From: Harmothoe impar
Lineage: Eukaryota > Annelida > Polychaeta > Phyllodocida > Polynoidae
DNA: 64,000 nt
Direction of reading: 5' to 3'
Assembly: GCA_947462335.1 (NCBI GenBank)
Contig: OX381707.1
Span: 21,144,404 to 21,208,403 of the forward strand
The notes under the pieces were generated by a model. That model worked only from the letters and a program-made list of their open reading frames with translations. It was not told the DNA's origin and ran no database searches. A program made the position numbers and the translations under genes. Shown one piece after another: positions 27,101 through 33,580 of the stretch; position 1 is the first letter of the stretch; each line of letters begins with the position of its first letter.

Positions 27101-30100
27101 AAAAAGCAAACGAGCCAATGCTAATCCTATGGACGCGCAATTCCTGTTGAAACCTTACGGAAAAGTGAACTCATTAACCATGGCCGGGGACTCCGTCGCC
27201 GGCCAATAAGATCGAAACTCCACCTGTTTTTGTGGAAACCTCGCTTGGTTCATCGTCTCTAGTCTCATCGTCTCTAGTCTATCAGTCCACATTGTACGTT
27301 TAATTTTTAATATCTTCCGAATCTACTATGATTACATAACATCAAAATGATATCCCTTAGTGTATTTTCTTTAATTGGATGCGAGAAAGGGTCCATGAGT
27401 TAAAGGCGAGGTAAAACTTACCAGTTTTTCGTCCTGACAACAGTCAACAATAATGTTGACGAACTTTTCCGTTTCCTTTTTTTCGTCGCCTTTGGCAGAC
27501 CAACTCTTTCCAAAGGCTGTTCGTAGTTTGTCTTCCAAGACGCGCTTGTGACATTCTTTCATTACTCGACGTTCACTACTGTAAATAGCAATGCACAAAC
27601 AGTTTTAGAAAAAAAAAATTGTTGCGTAAATTCAATATCGCTGGGAAGTCTTAATTAATTAAAGGAAAAGGGTGTTCTGGTGCACTCTTTCTTTTACAGA
27701 TATGCCGAATGAAGCTTATCGCCAGCAGGTGCCGTTATTTTTATATGAAAAGACAAATATCAACAAGGAAGATTTTTTTTTCCCCTCTATATCAAATAGA
27801 AAAAAAAACAGACAACTTATTCTTTATAACGGGGAAAAAATAATTGTGTGCTTATACAATGTATGTAACAATCTGGTAAACCTGATATAAAGAAAAGAGA
27901 TGCCACTTCATGCTCGATAAAAAGTAGGAAGTAAGATTTTGGTCCATTTCCTGTAATTTGATTCAGAAATTCTAATGATAAAGTAGGGATGACTGCAAGA
28001 GTAGGATTATAAGTGGCATGTTTGACCTGCAAGGGTAGGCTTATAAGTGGCATGTTTTACCTGCAAAAGTAGGCTTATAAGTGGCATGTTTGACCTGCAA
28101 AAGTAAGATTATAAGTGGCATCTTTGACCTGCCAAAGTAGGATTATAAGTGGCATGTTTGAGAGAACTAGACTCACTGCCGTGTGCTCATGGTGTAGCTG
28201 TAGGCGTATGCGATGATGTCGGCGGCGCGCCCGGTACCTTCACAGATCACCACCGGGATGTGCTCCTTTAACGACTTCTGGACATCCAAGATGGCGTCAT
28301 AGCCACCCTCCACCACCACCAGCACCACAGGGATACCCAGACCCGTCTCTGAAAAGGCACAAAAAATAAAAGATTTAAAAAGTTTAATTTTGATATGATT
28401 TGTAGATGATTGTCTTGAAAAGGAGTCAAACATGAGAGATACACTATGCAGCGTGAATATAGGGAATACATTCCTACATATAAAAAAATTCACCGTCATT
28501 AAAGATAAAAATGCCCACCGTATTCGTACCCCTAATTTGGGATTTGGGATATTAACACTTTAAGGGCCGCATAGTGCTTTAAAACGCTGAGCCCTGTCAC
28601 AATGTTGGAGTCTCTGATATCTCTAATGCTCTATTAGGAAATTGGATACTACAAAATTCATTTATAACGAACTTTAGTGCTTTTCTCCAGCAGTTCGTTA
28701 TAACGAAATGTGACTGTATAATAGACACAAAGTCTCCCCTACCTCCTCCATCGTCATTCTCTTGGGGCAGTGATATCTTGCGCTCTAGTTTCGCTCTGAA
28801 GGCAGCGACGCCACCATAGCGGTTCCGGTAACCATCGTCTATCATCAGGAAATGGGTGTGGTCGGGGTTCAGGGAGACCGGGTGCCCATGCCGAATTACA
28901 TTGTTCACTCTATATGTAGCATTCCATGAGCCCTATTCAAAAGCAAGGAAAATATTCTTAGTTGCAAATAAATTCATTTCAACATTTAATAGTACAAGTT
29001 CCTACTCTTTGGAAAGAAAATTGTTAATGTTTTCTAAAGGCTAGCAGTCTAATCAATGTCAAATTATTTAAGTGGAGCATATAAGATAGAACGTTTAGAT
29101 AAAAAGCTAACAGATAATTAATATTCTAGGCAATATCACATTAAAGTTTGATATGATAATTTATGATATGACCATTTATTATGATATTAGGATGACATAG
29201 AAAAAGTCGTCATTTTATAAATGTATTTTTGAGCAATAAGATCTGCAATAGATTAATTCTAGATAATGTACATGCCTGTTTGTTTTTACTGACGAGTGCA
29301 TTGCTTCGCTCGATGTAGCCCCAGGGTGCGATGCCGATACAGCGCAGGGAGTGCGTCATGCCGAGCTTGTCCCAGGTGTAGCTCTGTCCCTCGGCCACCG
29401 CCTCCCCCACCGCCTTCATCACACCCATGTTGAACCCCGAGGTCAGGATCCAGGCAGACGTCGTCTGTGCCGCCTGTTGGAGAAAACATGTACCTTCCAT
29501 TTAATAGAAACTTTCAGATTTAATTTTGAATTGATTTCTATGGTGTATAATGGGTTTAGGTAGGCCTACGTATTATACATCTATTTCGATGTATCTGTAT
29601 TTATTCAACCTAATAAACTTTTTTTTTAAAGAAAATGAGCGATGGCATTTTTATATATCTTTTCAGATTATCATAGTCATCTTTAAATAATACTAGTTAC
29701 ACTGACTAGTATTTAAACTGTACAAAACCATTTGGAAAATACCCTCAACTGATCTGGGAAAATGACGTTAGGTAATTCCTTTCACGACTAATACTGCTTT
29801 GTCAATCTTACAAGGTGGCTCACTTACATTGACCAAGCCGCGGTTAAAGACTTCCTTCTTCTTGCCGTCCAGTTTGAAGTTCTTGGCGCCCCCGATGACG
29901 CTGATGACCAGGTGGGCCGGGTTGGGCTGCAGCATGCGCCAGTGGTCCACCAGCAGGTCAATGGTCAGCTCGGTCGGTGTGTTGTCTGCCAGACGCACAA
30001 ACTACAAAAACAACAATGGAATATGCCATGTTTAGGGAGAAGTCATTTTTTAACAACAGGGTGGGGGGGGGGGGGCGGTGGATTTTCGTGCAAGCGGGTT

Positions 30101-31849
30101 GAATTTTTTTTGGTCCCCCCCTCAGGCCGGCTGAAATTGAGCGCGGCCGACCCCTTTGAGGGGTCCAAATGTTTTTGGTCCCCCCCCCCACCCCCGAATC
30201 CACCAACTGTTGTTAAAAAATGACCACTCCTTAGTTGGACCTCCGTGTAAGTGCCACACATGAGGCTTCATATTTCTTGTCATGGTGAACTAACACTGTG
30301 TCGGCGAGTAATTCACCAGTAGGCGAGTAACTCATCAGTAGGCTACTGTGTTGGTACTCACCACTGATGCAGTCCTCTATCATTACAACAAAATGGTATG
30401 GTGCATTACCAAGAGTTCCCATAGAAAAGTCATATTGAAATTCCTTGACTTTCCCTGACGAAAAAATATGTACGTACAAGGTGATGCGATATAATGGTCT
30501 ACCTACCAGGGCTGCACTCATGCATCATGTCCACCCTCGGGAGTGTATCAAATACATGGGGTCGGCATGATGCTTGAATGTAGCGCTGGCGAGTTGCAAT
30601 CACGTATCATGACGACAAAGGCCATATTGCATTTACTGTATTCGACGTAATAAGCGCTCTCCCCCTAATAAGCGCCCCCTCCTCTTTTTGGGGCATTTTC
30701 AGATTAGAACAAAGGCTCAAATTTCCTGATTTTGGAAGCAATTAAACCCTTAAGTACTTGAAACGCCATAAAAATAATTTTATAAGCGCTTACGTCGTAC
30801 AGTTGAACAGTTAAAGAGTTTACTTACCTTGCTTGGTTTGTGACCGCCCAGGCCCTCATTGATAAAGGCGATCTTTCCATACGCGTTAGTTTTAAACTCC
30901 TGAATATCTGACGCCGCCTTCCACTCTCCTGATGAGCCCAGGTCCACCTCGCTGAACTTGTTTTCATCAAGACCTGGATAGCATCAATAAATGTTTAATT
31001 GATTGTACATGTATACACATTTATCAATATCTCTGTACGTATAGACACATCTATTGTCTTTTGGTGAGTGCCGTCTAGATGGGACGGGGAGGAGAACAAG
31101 TGAGGAAATTCACTAACCCCCTCATTTTGATAAAGTGAGGATGCAATGGTACAAAATTCCAAAGCAAAGCAGTAGGACCGATCTTTTTGTTTATTTACGA
31201 GTTGAATATATTTGAATAGTTTTCATTTAATTTCTTATTATTCAAATGAGGGTAAAATATAGTTTGAATGAGGGACGGTAGCCTTACCACCACCAAGGAG
31301 TTGGAGTCCATTTGCTGCCCGGGCCTGGAAAAACTCCCGAATGCCGTCCGTACCCTTCACATGGTTCTCCGCTGATTCACCGCAGTGACAACTGCAAAAG
31401 AGATGAACCATTGTAGCATAAAAATGTACACGTTAGTACAAAAAGTGTAGTACACATTAACCTATTTGACATTTTAACATTGGTATAATTCAATTTTTGT
31501 CCTAGGTCAAACGCATCTTGAGAAATGCTTGCTCTCTTAGTTAAATGTTTTCCAAAAGAATTGTTTTATGAGCCTAATTCTTTCTCAAAGTAGGGGTTTG
31601 ACTTATAAGCGGATTTGACGTCTTCCATGAAGTCTTGCGTCAACACGGCTAAAATCAGACCCCAGGCTTATAGGATTCAGGTTTTATGGATGTACATGGG
31701 TTAGACTTATACGCGATAGTATTTTTACAGTAGACTTACATAACAGGGTCCTCTGGTTTCCGCTTCGCGTCCTTCTTTGGTACAAAGTGCGTACACTCCT
31801 TCCTGCGTAGATGCTCCTGGATGAAGCTCGTCATCAGTAGGTGACGTTG
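38..31849 (-). CDS. TRPM2-like cation channel, N-terminal part (10 shared exons; 3' end outside window)
   Basis: Joined minus-strand exons 31849-31740, 31391-31288, 30973-30828, 30001-29828, 29473-29294, 28932-28743, 28348-28177, 27578-27422, 3198-3132 and 154-38 keep one open frame of about 472 codons across every junction, all with AG acceptors and GT donors. The product matches the cytosolic TRPM homology region of TRPM channels, closest by eye to TRPM2. Landmarks are the opening SFIQEHLRRKECTHF with CHCG, VISVIGGAKNF, TSGFNMGVMKAVGEAV, VVICEGTGRAADIIAYA, LDLAILSALLKG and LKLALTWNRSDVAEDKIF. In the family this region folds into the large intracellular N-terminus; in TRPM2 proper it helps bind ADP-ribose and Ca2+. 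The transmembrane pore and any C-terminal NUDT9-like domain would lie left of base 1. Family assignment is firm. The exact TRPM subtype is inferred. Confidence 0.93.
1061..1298. mobile_element. MITE family 1 copy (AACCCTTTAAGG...CCTTAAAGGGTT)
   Basis: Ends read TAACCATTTAAGGGCAGCAT and CATGCTGTCCTTAAAGGGCT, inverted to each other. The interior has nested GCATGAATGCAGC / GCTGCATTCATGC palindromes. The rest of 155-3131 is intron with no gene seen. Confidence 0.8.
2333..2484. mobile_element. MITE family 2 copy (AGGGAGTGGTCATT ends, G-tract core)
   Basis: Left end AAGGGAGTGGTCATTGTTAA, right end AAATGACCACTCCCTCA, inverted. The core is nearly pure G runs. Directly to the left, 2130-2280 carries a family 3 remnant ending TTTACAGTATT. 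Confidence 0.75.
3132..3198 (-). CDS. TRPM exon (ITVFDMNKHEDLDLAILSAL)
   Basis: A 67-bp exon with acceptor TTTTAG and donor GTGAGA. It encodes the TRPM motif corresponding to LLTVF...DVAILQALLK of TRPM2. It starts in phase 0, matching the end of the 27422-27578 exon across a 24-kb intron, and ends in phase 1, matching exon 154-38. Confidence 0.88.
4971..5162. mobile_element. MITE family 1 copy
   Basis: TAACCCTTCAAGGACGGCAT at the left and CATGCTGCCCTTGAAGGGTT at the right are near-perfect inverted repeats. Stretches 3199-4970 and 5163-5527 are AT-rich intron with no gene seen. Confidence 0.88.
5528..7163 (-). CDS. Four-exon small gene nested in TRPM intron, unknown function (103 aa)
   Basis: Exons 7163-7065, 6554-6498, 5920-5852 and 5614-5528 join with phase 0 at every junction (99, 57, 69 and 87 bp). 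Acceptors are TTGCAG, TTACAG and CAACAG; donors GTGAGA, GTGAGT and GTATTT. The product starts MDSRPTTPEPESAAPQETVS and ends MSDLSSPPS followed by TAG. The middle is hydrophilic and probably alpha-helical (MWAGLSQEEKQKWRMKQI, CELNRDHLQDM). No signal peptide or membrane span is seen. An acceptor-like CACATAG lies ten bases before the ATG, and a GTAAGT donor at 8202 lies below the NRF1/ETS motifs. A noncoding first exon near 8.2-8.3 kb is therefore likely. I do not recognise the family. Confidence 0.72.
8298..8327. promoter_or_regulatory. NRF1 and ETS/GABP-type promoter motifs
   Basis: CCGGAAGT at 8298-8305 is an ETS/GABP core and GCGCATGCGC at 8318-8327 is a perfect NRF1 palindrome. They lie in a CpG-rich island (about 8090-8420) inside otherwise AT-rich DNA. 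The pairing is typical of TATA-less housekeeping promoters. On the minus strand a GTAAGT donor follows at 8202-8197, so this most likely starts the 5528-7163 gene. Confidence 0.6.
8506..9514. mobile_element. Nonautonomous inverted-repeat element, about 1.0 kb
   Basis: The left end GGGCCCTATTATCGGCA is mirrored at the right end by CGATAATAGGACCC. Internal copies of CTATTATCGGCACC occur twice at 8686-8725 and again near 9139. No transposase-like ORF is visible. The superfamily is not clear. Confidence 0.5.
10689..11040. repeat. Direct repeats of about 150 bp, 2-3 copies
   Basis: A block with GAATTGCAGGACCAAAGTGA then GTTCTCCTCTCAATAGAAAT recurs at about 10800 and 10960. A more diverged copy lies near 10700. 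Nothing coding is seen in 9868-12400 around it, apart from the repeats. Confidence 0.6.
11875..12135. repeat. Irregular array of about 30-bp GAGTTCCATAAGGGAACAAC repeats
   Basis: The phrase GAGTTCCATAAGGGAACAAC with ACTTCATGAT spacers is repeated several times with drift. Degenerate versions spread from about 11,640 to 12,220. No conserved reading frame. Confidence 0.6.
12400..12806. repeat. 12-bp minisatellite in two variant blocks
   Basis: About 25 near-identical copies of GTGAGTTTGAAA run to about 12,699. About nine copies of GTTGCGTTTGAA follow to 12,806, then degenerate AT-rich copies to about 12,945. The period is divisible by three, so several frames stay open on both strands; these are not genes. 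The array lies just past the stop of the 13000-16691 gene and could mark the 3' side of the transposon region. Confidence 0.95.
13000..16691 (-). CDS. Six-exon gene beside the Helentron, possible OB-fold/ssDNA-binding accessory protein (407 aa)
   Basis: Exons 16691-16493, 14878-14600, 14406-14286, 14053-13906, 13648-13427 and 13254-13000 total 1224 bp with every phase matching and TAA at 13002-13000. The start is ATG 16691 (MQGYDIFDEEVAEENAG). Upstream in-frame codons contain only a GTG, and a minus-strand TATA box at 16775-16768 places transcription start near 16745. The N-terminus is acidic, then Ala/Pro/Gly-rich. Exon 2 opens with a basic, nuclear-signal-like stretch (RNRTKSRTS, KKTKSKKE). 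Exons 3-6 have alternating beta-like segments (IRISNYGFRMMKIIIHRKTT, VLKARIAKVIKEE, FHLTVVDGQDSWDG). These suggest OB folds as in RPA proteins, which some Helitrons carry. That function is inference; I cannot assign a family by sight. Confidence 0.75.
16768..16775 (-). promoter_or_regulatory. TATA box of the 13000-16691 gene
   Basis: Reads TATATAAG on the minus strand, 77-84 bp above the ATG at 16691. A TATA-driven start about 30 bp downstream leaves a leader of roughly 55 bases and argues against any longer N-terminus. Palindromic TATATA also occurs at 17012-17018. Confidence 0.5.
17301..25637 (-). CDS. Helentron-type Rep/helicase polyprotein with twin C76-like protease domains and APE-like endonuclease (2778 aa)
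   Basis: A single intact ORF from ATG 25637 to TAG 17303-17301. Domains in order: (1) a cysteine protease of herpesvirus tegument (C76) type with GSQC (Cys28) and FDPH (Asp146, His148); (2) a second copy with GKQC (Cys517) and FDSH (Asp635, His637); (3) three Cys-rich CxxC clusters, about 845-1090; (4) a DUF6570-like stretch, about 1100-1240; (5) a Helitron Rep with HUH motif AHSHLL (His1567, His1569) and paired tyrosines MYIVNYINK (Tyr1748, Tyr1752); (6) a PIF1-family helicase with GGAGVGKS (about 2098-2105) and LLDEIS (Asp2187, Glu2188); (7) a C-terminal APE-like endonuclease with SETCL, GDFNM and FSYH. Rep nicks and joins DNA and the helicase unwinds it in rolling-circle transposition. The lack of frameshifts suggests recent activity. 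Confidence 0.93.
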   Translation of the reverse strand: MSKGIHIIKASHDQGDSRYHPMFRGSQCVANSTMFLIYATQHNLESMNTSMLDNILGCGDMLYRDIRNVVQKSHLMFTEIPREVMLEENKYYIRFNGSMNCLLSNNLIRLRNALENAFCRSNMLLFNCRNTAIGLVLQNDKYFVFDPHTRNNNGMRAQYGTAVLVQCDSLHDLVDHVYRLNSNRFKDEEYEIATVIFDKIQYISASYNSRVVGMTHTIVANETVPLISMGDNVPWSQNDTSNVSSIPTPPTDSFTFVHNKKKKTINPKSSSSISSNTSQSNTSQSNASSQATKVDMQIKKIKKVEITIPTSARTNVSLNTTCADKYDKKRKPNDLNHVIDQGRKKSRLEGTKNSQKINNHSPTFPTVLNCHDNSYHNVSIDSPVIQDISIKRHTKVDHSKIHIDKQSIPVKNIDHGSLHSNIHHISDQVIHPSIKFPCTRKTTIQQGSKAHSLLKTKSTRKNQLKIPINILSDISSEINVNSDMNQNLKGGKLSRIMHAHWDEYNRKYPEEIRGKQCLSNCVAYHIYARKLTNQKLTRHNLDTILDYGAQLHTDIATHLDKEHIMTNQIPQNLIVNNMSFQHKLMGHVISFIDNDVHDIARSLTMGFERASKLYFTSANATIGICKENNSYYIFDSHCRNMRGMPRNENDYGSGALMQFNDFIELTKHIHSLYYVPNQLVQYEVTSVRIRPMGVERSCRSIFAKLDTIDVHATVPLIVRRSGSLLEQNSYNEDWPEIDQVNRDFKVSKTDNKVPLTAQNIKEITELHSGKKSHNKESVYKRKGSGSEHNKSDTSSITKKMKIESTSTNVKTPSNVDSITNLISDAKEKDNSIKHYHETTKTCPKLVKDLKCAICLKALCKTSLKPLTQEVLNKCNEILGYELGVPEGPLVCHTCRNNINNKSRLPDKCNFLIKKLIIKDDKTLCVICLNRYKPSFMKFLSKEVHCRANILTKQNIISNGGKEVCRTCDSHILKSNQLPDKCEFYNSLPSISDKNPILPVVEDIDIELEELNQSIDLDNEEDCNDLLNELISKFQSKSKKVDDVAMFRKFGLEGPNYVCELCSQIWFFTQVHKVNETLTKKLYDVAGVNVNPNQTAYLCNTCQRNMYKGTLPRICPQKGFIMPEIPIILRLHPEEEKLIALRIPFMRIRELPKGKQFALKGSVINVPINIAPTIAQLPRYINEAGLVPISLKRKMVYKSVYSKRNVRPLVVLEALQWLNKNSHLYQNEEVIIDTKWLEKTINDLRKDNRLDRNILVMSDDSSNENEVDADRGGPFINDNTSVQPNNEDKEISDIDEHNDELNDSFCEVQPAREIEMETMIEGPITDFMLEIAPGENSRPLHLLSDPNAEYLSYPSLYGGDNPYSDFPYIRYVDICKFELRNKNRRFAQSISNLLFKYRKYQINYSKNACSFVIRTQNKHNPYTAGHISDMQNRLEMSKFNKAFFYYTKLRNSPMYLQNVKKQLLSMIRQLGIPTFFMSLSAADFKWFDLLRTLGKLQDSKEYTDLELENMSWNEKCRLIQSDPVTCSRYFNHRLEVFLRTVLCGKEEILGRVVEWFYRIEFQHRGSAHSHLLVWIKDAPKPDNPEDYPKIIEFVNDKISCSLDVPEDQKPFLNYQVHKHSKTCKKDNKKICRFGFPIPPMKETIILEPMDINNEQDLIMNYRDLYIDIKKYLDTEECQQGSIDDMLTNFDITYEQYLDIIRSQLLDSKLFLKRKTTEVRINQYMKKLLHVWQANHDIQMILNPYAVAMYIVNYINKQDRGLSLLLSDILTESKSADTPIKDQLKQIAKAFTYSTEVSAQEACYILLGMPIAKKSREVRFVNTKRPRDRMRILKKQADLLELDCDSVDVYMEDNQTKYMNRPQALEEYSFADYISRITVEKIGNRNLDNLRKNPNIVAIEDDHFYRKRAKRAILTFNMYNPETQTQDYYRTLLVLYKPWRVEDDGEEEVDYRACFLRLSDGEQKKIADKAAYFDHYALGEIVQNISNFQNENVRMENVLDELGANILQADNEAEQEGSKDVNRDGFYQPPSNIAPVEFNQNKEDGTVSEIVLPTIIEHMWPLQQLLDSISGLNTGQREIYNHIMTQIICVNKPLRCYISGGAGVGKSVVLKTLCHSLLRLYNLSEEYEPDELTVLCIAPTGKAAFLINGSTIHSALGIAGNSFDYIGLSDDKRNTYRTLYRNLKVILLDEISMVGRKLFNFIDKRLQEIMDSKLTFGGIHIITFGDLYQLAPVKDGFVFDNKDPKAKDPNVLLPDNTWRLEFECFELFEIVRQKGDQKFAQLLNRMRVGQITEKDKATLITRITRKDDARIRTLPHIFSLNAKVNAHNSTIYRRCVTEKTIVDSNDTIIGVKDPVKIEIIKNAISPDIGSTGNLVTHLELGINMYYELTLNLHIKDGLVNGTGCYLRKIQYENGYKKPAVLWVQCEHPECGVKRKVQYMQLRTADIEDSWIPIFAETRNFWMKEKNVDVLRSQFPIRPASGKTIFKSQGDTLLGIVLDLTGNIKAQMYYVGCSRVTKLEDLYFLNFRPKDIKRDARSAKEMERLRVDRQLELCYTPSYKSDLIFNILSINANSLYNTLKHLQSDRHIMDSQIVFVSETCLKKEEEHLFQLEGFKSIMVSGECSSSRPYNGIILYHKPTVVILSTDTFQSDVVQCIAIKCIHRGFQYNIICLYRQPNTSLPGFLSFIRDLTKYRSEEVRTMLIGDFNMNAFEQMYAKIIEQIENIFSVTQFVDFPTTRKGVCTDLCFTNIDCALQPIYCPFSYHVYLNSILNIDNLHCDSS
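25681..25752. repeat. 27-bp tandem repeat, 2.5 copies, upstream of the Helentron ORF
   Basis: GATTTGCGGTTTGAGTATTG plus TATTTTC occurs at 25681 and 25708, with a partial third copy. It starts 44 bp upstream of the ORF start and is likely in its promoter or 5' leader. Confidence 0.9.
25988..26157. repeat. About 65-bp tandem repeat, 2.6 copies
   Basis: The unit contains CCAGACCACCACCACATACC, then TGGTAGTGCTTGGCGCCTCC. Part of the leader-repeat block above the Helentron ORF. The overlapping reading frames on both strands are repeat artefacts. Confidence 0.9.
26160..26756. repeat. About 325-bp direct repeat, two copies
   Basis: GGGAGCCTACTACACGCACG starts both copies (near 26166 and 26489). They share GTGCGTACACTAAGTAGGGG and GGCATATATACTTTGATGTA. 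Both carry a G tract in the same place. From 26757 to 27421 I see no gene, only single-copy GC-richer DNA. Confidence 0.88.
27422..27578 (-). CDS. TRPM exon (KECHKRVLEDKL segment)
   Basis: A 157-bp exon between acceptor TTTACAG and donor GTAAGT. It encodes a charged helical segment ending IIVDCCQDEKL, positioned like the QEMFETFTESRIVEWTKKI region of TRPM2, which is variable. Its phases (2 in, 0 out) are exactly those needed to join exons 28177-28348 and 3132-3198. That is the main reason to accept it. Confidence 0.85.
27990..28165. repeat. About 37-bp tandem repeat, 4-5 copies, in a TRPM intron
   Basis: Units read TTATAAGTGGCATGTTTGAC then CTGCAAAAGTAGG with small changes. The array ends about 12 bp from exon 28177-28348, next to its donor. 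Confidence 0.85.
28177..28348 (-). CDS. TRPM exon (VVICEGTGRAADIIAYAYSY)
   Basis: Encodes ETGLGIPVVLVVVEGGYDAI, then the strongly conserved TRPM signature VVICEGTGRAADIIAYA (vertebrate equivalent VVVEGSGRVADVIA). Acceptor TTTTCAG, donor GTGAGT. A short stretch of about 37-bp tandem repeats lies just left of it, in the intron. Confidence 0.95.
28743..28932 (-). CDS. TRPM exon (HTHFLMIDDGYRNRYGG)
   Basis: Encodes the TRPM segment with PDHTHFLMIDDGYRNRYGG followed by FRAKLERKIS, equivalent to SHFILVDDGTHGQYG in TRPM2. Acceptor GAATAG at 28935-28933, donor GTAGGG; phases 0 and 1. Confidence 0.93.
29294..29473 (-). CDS. TRPM exon (TTSAWILTSGFNMGVMKAVG)
   Basis: Encodes TTSAWILTSGFNMGVMKAVG, the most conserved TRPM N-terminal block, and ends at IERSNAL. 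The donor is GTCAGT, a less usual but acceptable 5' splice site. The alternative GTAAAA four bases on would break the phase of the next exon. Confidence 0.94.
29828..30001 (-). CDS. TRPM exon (LVISVIGGAKNF)
   Basis: Encodes LLVDHWRMLQPNPAHLVISV and IGGAKNFKLDGKKKEVFNRG, the classic TRPM block (LLLSVTGGAKNF in TRPM2). Acceptor TTTGTAG, donor GTAAGT, phase 0 at both ends. Confidence 0.95.
30040..30236. mobile_element. MITE family 2 copy in a TRPM intron
   Basis: AAGTCATTTTTTAACAACAG and TGTTGTTAAAAAATGACCAC face each other around G-tract/C-tract DNA with CTTTGAGGGGTCCAAA. The copy starts about 40 bp from exon 29828-30001. A family 1 fragment follows at about 30510-30625. Confidence 0.8.
30828..30973 (-). 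CDS. TRPM exon (TNAYGKIAFINEG)
   Basis: Encodes KTNAYGKIAFINEGLGGHKP, equivalent to PTDAFGDIVFTG of TRPM2. Acceptor TATCCAG, donor GTAAGT; phases 1 and 0. Confidence 0.9.
31288..31391 (-). CDS. TRPM exon (CHCGESAENH)
   Basis: Begins with the conserved cysteine motif ICHCGESAENHVKGTDG (VCQCGYTHEQH in TRPM2). Acceptor TTTTGCAG, donor GTAAGG; phases 2 and 1. Confidence 0.9.
31575..31732. mobile_element. MITE family 3 copy abutting a TRPM splice donor
   Basis: It has the family's GGCTTATAGGATTCAGGTTT and ATACGCGATAGTATTTTTAC phrases and ends in TTTTTACAGTA. The donor GTAAGT of exon 31740-31849 begins within ten bases. The end is visible; the left boundary is approximate. Confidence 0.55.
31740..31849 (-). 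CDS. TRPM exon (SFIQEHLRRKECTHFVP), first shared exon
   Basis: Encodes QRHLLMTSFIQEHLRRKECT, matching SWIKENIKKKECVYFV of TRPM2. It begins in phase 0, so any upstream exon ending in phase 0 can be joined. A dispersed inverted-repeat element (about 31575-31732) ends only a few bases beyond its GTAAGT donor. Confidence 0.92.
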
Positions 31850-32276
31850 CTGTAAGCGATTAATTACTGATTTTATGCAACTATTATTATATGTTTTTGT
31901 GTTTTTTTCCCAATTTTTTCTTTTCAATTTTTTTTTTGTCAGTAGTGTCAGAGGAGTGGGCGGTCCCATCATTTGTACTGAAGAACTATTATTATAATAA
32001 TCTTCAACGAGTTATAGAATTTGCCAATACGGGTTTGATATTTTTATGCCTTTAAATCTACTTGGGATATGGCATAGGATATAGCATTAGGGTCTTAGTC
32101 TTTACTTCCATGTTTAGTTTAAACAAATATTAGATCTACTGCATTATTATGAGTTATTTTTATACCAGCAGTTAGGTATAGTGTGGAGAAAATTCTATCC
32201 TCAAATTCAGCAAACTACATTTATCTAGTTACTGTTCATTACAGTTGTATAAATTAACATCGCAATATAAACTTGT

Positions 32277-32470
32277 TAGATGCAAAAAAGGACCACATAA
32301 TGCTTTAATACCTTTTGTCAGAGTTGCTCCTGGAGTGTATCAACCCGGTAGGGTTGGCATTGCGCATGAGCACACCACTGGAAAGTTACTTGCCAGGGGT
32401 GCATTCATGCACCATCCCAACAAAGAGGGCAGTGAATTAAAGCACTATGTGGTCCTTAAAAGGTTAATCA
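32277..32470. mobile_element. MITE family 1 copy (diverged)
   Basis: Ends AAAGGACCACATAATGCTTT and AAGCACTATGTGGTCCTTAA are inverted; GCATTCATGCACCATCCC lies inside. The 130-codon plus-strand frame across it is not a gene. Confidence 0.75.
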
Positions 32471-32589
32471 CACAAAAGCATTACCACAACCTCTTCAAGA
32501 TCACCTCCCTCTATAAAGGTACACCAACCCTCATAACGCAAATATCAGCATATGAGCAGAACTTAAAATTAGACTACCAATGTACTCAC

Positions 32590-32766
32590 TTCACGGGCTT
32601 CAAATGCCAGCGCGTCACTAATTTTGTCATGTCGTAGGACTGAGCGTCCGGTGAGGAACAGCTCATCCGGGAAAGGGAACGTTCCCGTGTTCACCAAGTC
32701 AAGATCTAGCTCCATGCCTTGTCGGCGGGACCCCGTCTCTGGGGAGGGTCGGATGGTATTAGGCAT
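32590..32766 (-). CDS. Candidate alternative first coding exon of the TRPM gene (a)
   Basis: The ATG at 32766 opens a 59-codon frame (MPNTIRPSPETG ... FEARE) ending at a GTGAGT donor in phase 0, as exon 31849-31740 requires. Above it is an excellent acceptor (CCTCTCTCTCCTCAG, about 32818-32804). The sequence after that acceptor has an in-frame stop before the ATG. The exon therefore has a spliced 5' leader and its own start codon. Confidence 0.7.
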
Positions 32767-32956
32767 TTTGCCTCACGATAACGAGTTTATTGTTTACAGG
32801 GTCTGAGGAGAGAGAGGCACACAGCAGAGAAAAGGGAGGAGAGTTAGTACAAAGTATAACTATTACACCCACTCTACACACATTATGTAGCTATACTACT
32901 GGACAAATGGAGAAATGTTCAATAGGTGTTAGTAAATGTTGCATAGTTAAACAATA

Positions 32957-33183
32957 TTAACCCTTTACGGACGGCATGATTCTTAAGTTTTCATGCTCAT
33001 TTATCACTCATTCTCCCTGTCACTCCATTTGTGCATCATGCCAACACTTGGGGGAGTGTATCAACCTCATTGGGTGGGCACAATGCACAAATGCAATACT
33101 AAAGAGTAGGCTCTCCAGGGCTGCATTCATGGTGACAAAACGGTAAAATGCATAGAAGGATTATGCCATCACTAAAGGGTTAA
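32957..33183. mobile_element. MITE family 1 copy
   Basis: TTAACCCTTTACGGACGGCA to CATCACTAAAGGGTTAA, with GTGCATCATGCC inside. The remaining 33184-33540 shows nothing else. Confidence 0.85.
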
Positions 33184-33580
33184 CATGGTTTTTAAGGATT
33201 ACCGGGGTAATATTCACACTTCACAGGAAATATTATAGATATTGTTAATATGGAATATTTAAAATTTAGGAATTTCTATATTCTACACTTAAACAGTTCT
33301 GGCTACAAAGATGGACCTTTTTTTCTTCTTCCTGGTACATGTCCATATGTGTGCCCTTAGGAGTCTTTCTGATTTACTGTCTGTTCTAACATCAGCGTAT
33401 TAGTAGCTAGGAGGTAGACATGTTCAGGGTATTTTCCTGAAAAGCGGTACTGGAGGACAAAAGAAGCTTAAATGTTTCAATGTTCTACCCAATTGTTATC
33501 ACTAAAATATCTATTCTAAAAGACCTAGTAATCTAAACCGATGTGACTTAGACACTACAGTGAAGCTTGACAAGTCTTAC

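Noticed and set aside
32245..32637. Plus-strand 130-codon frame
   Set aside because: Mostly a family 1 MITE copy.
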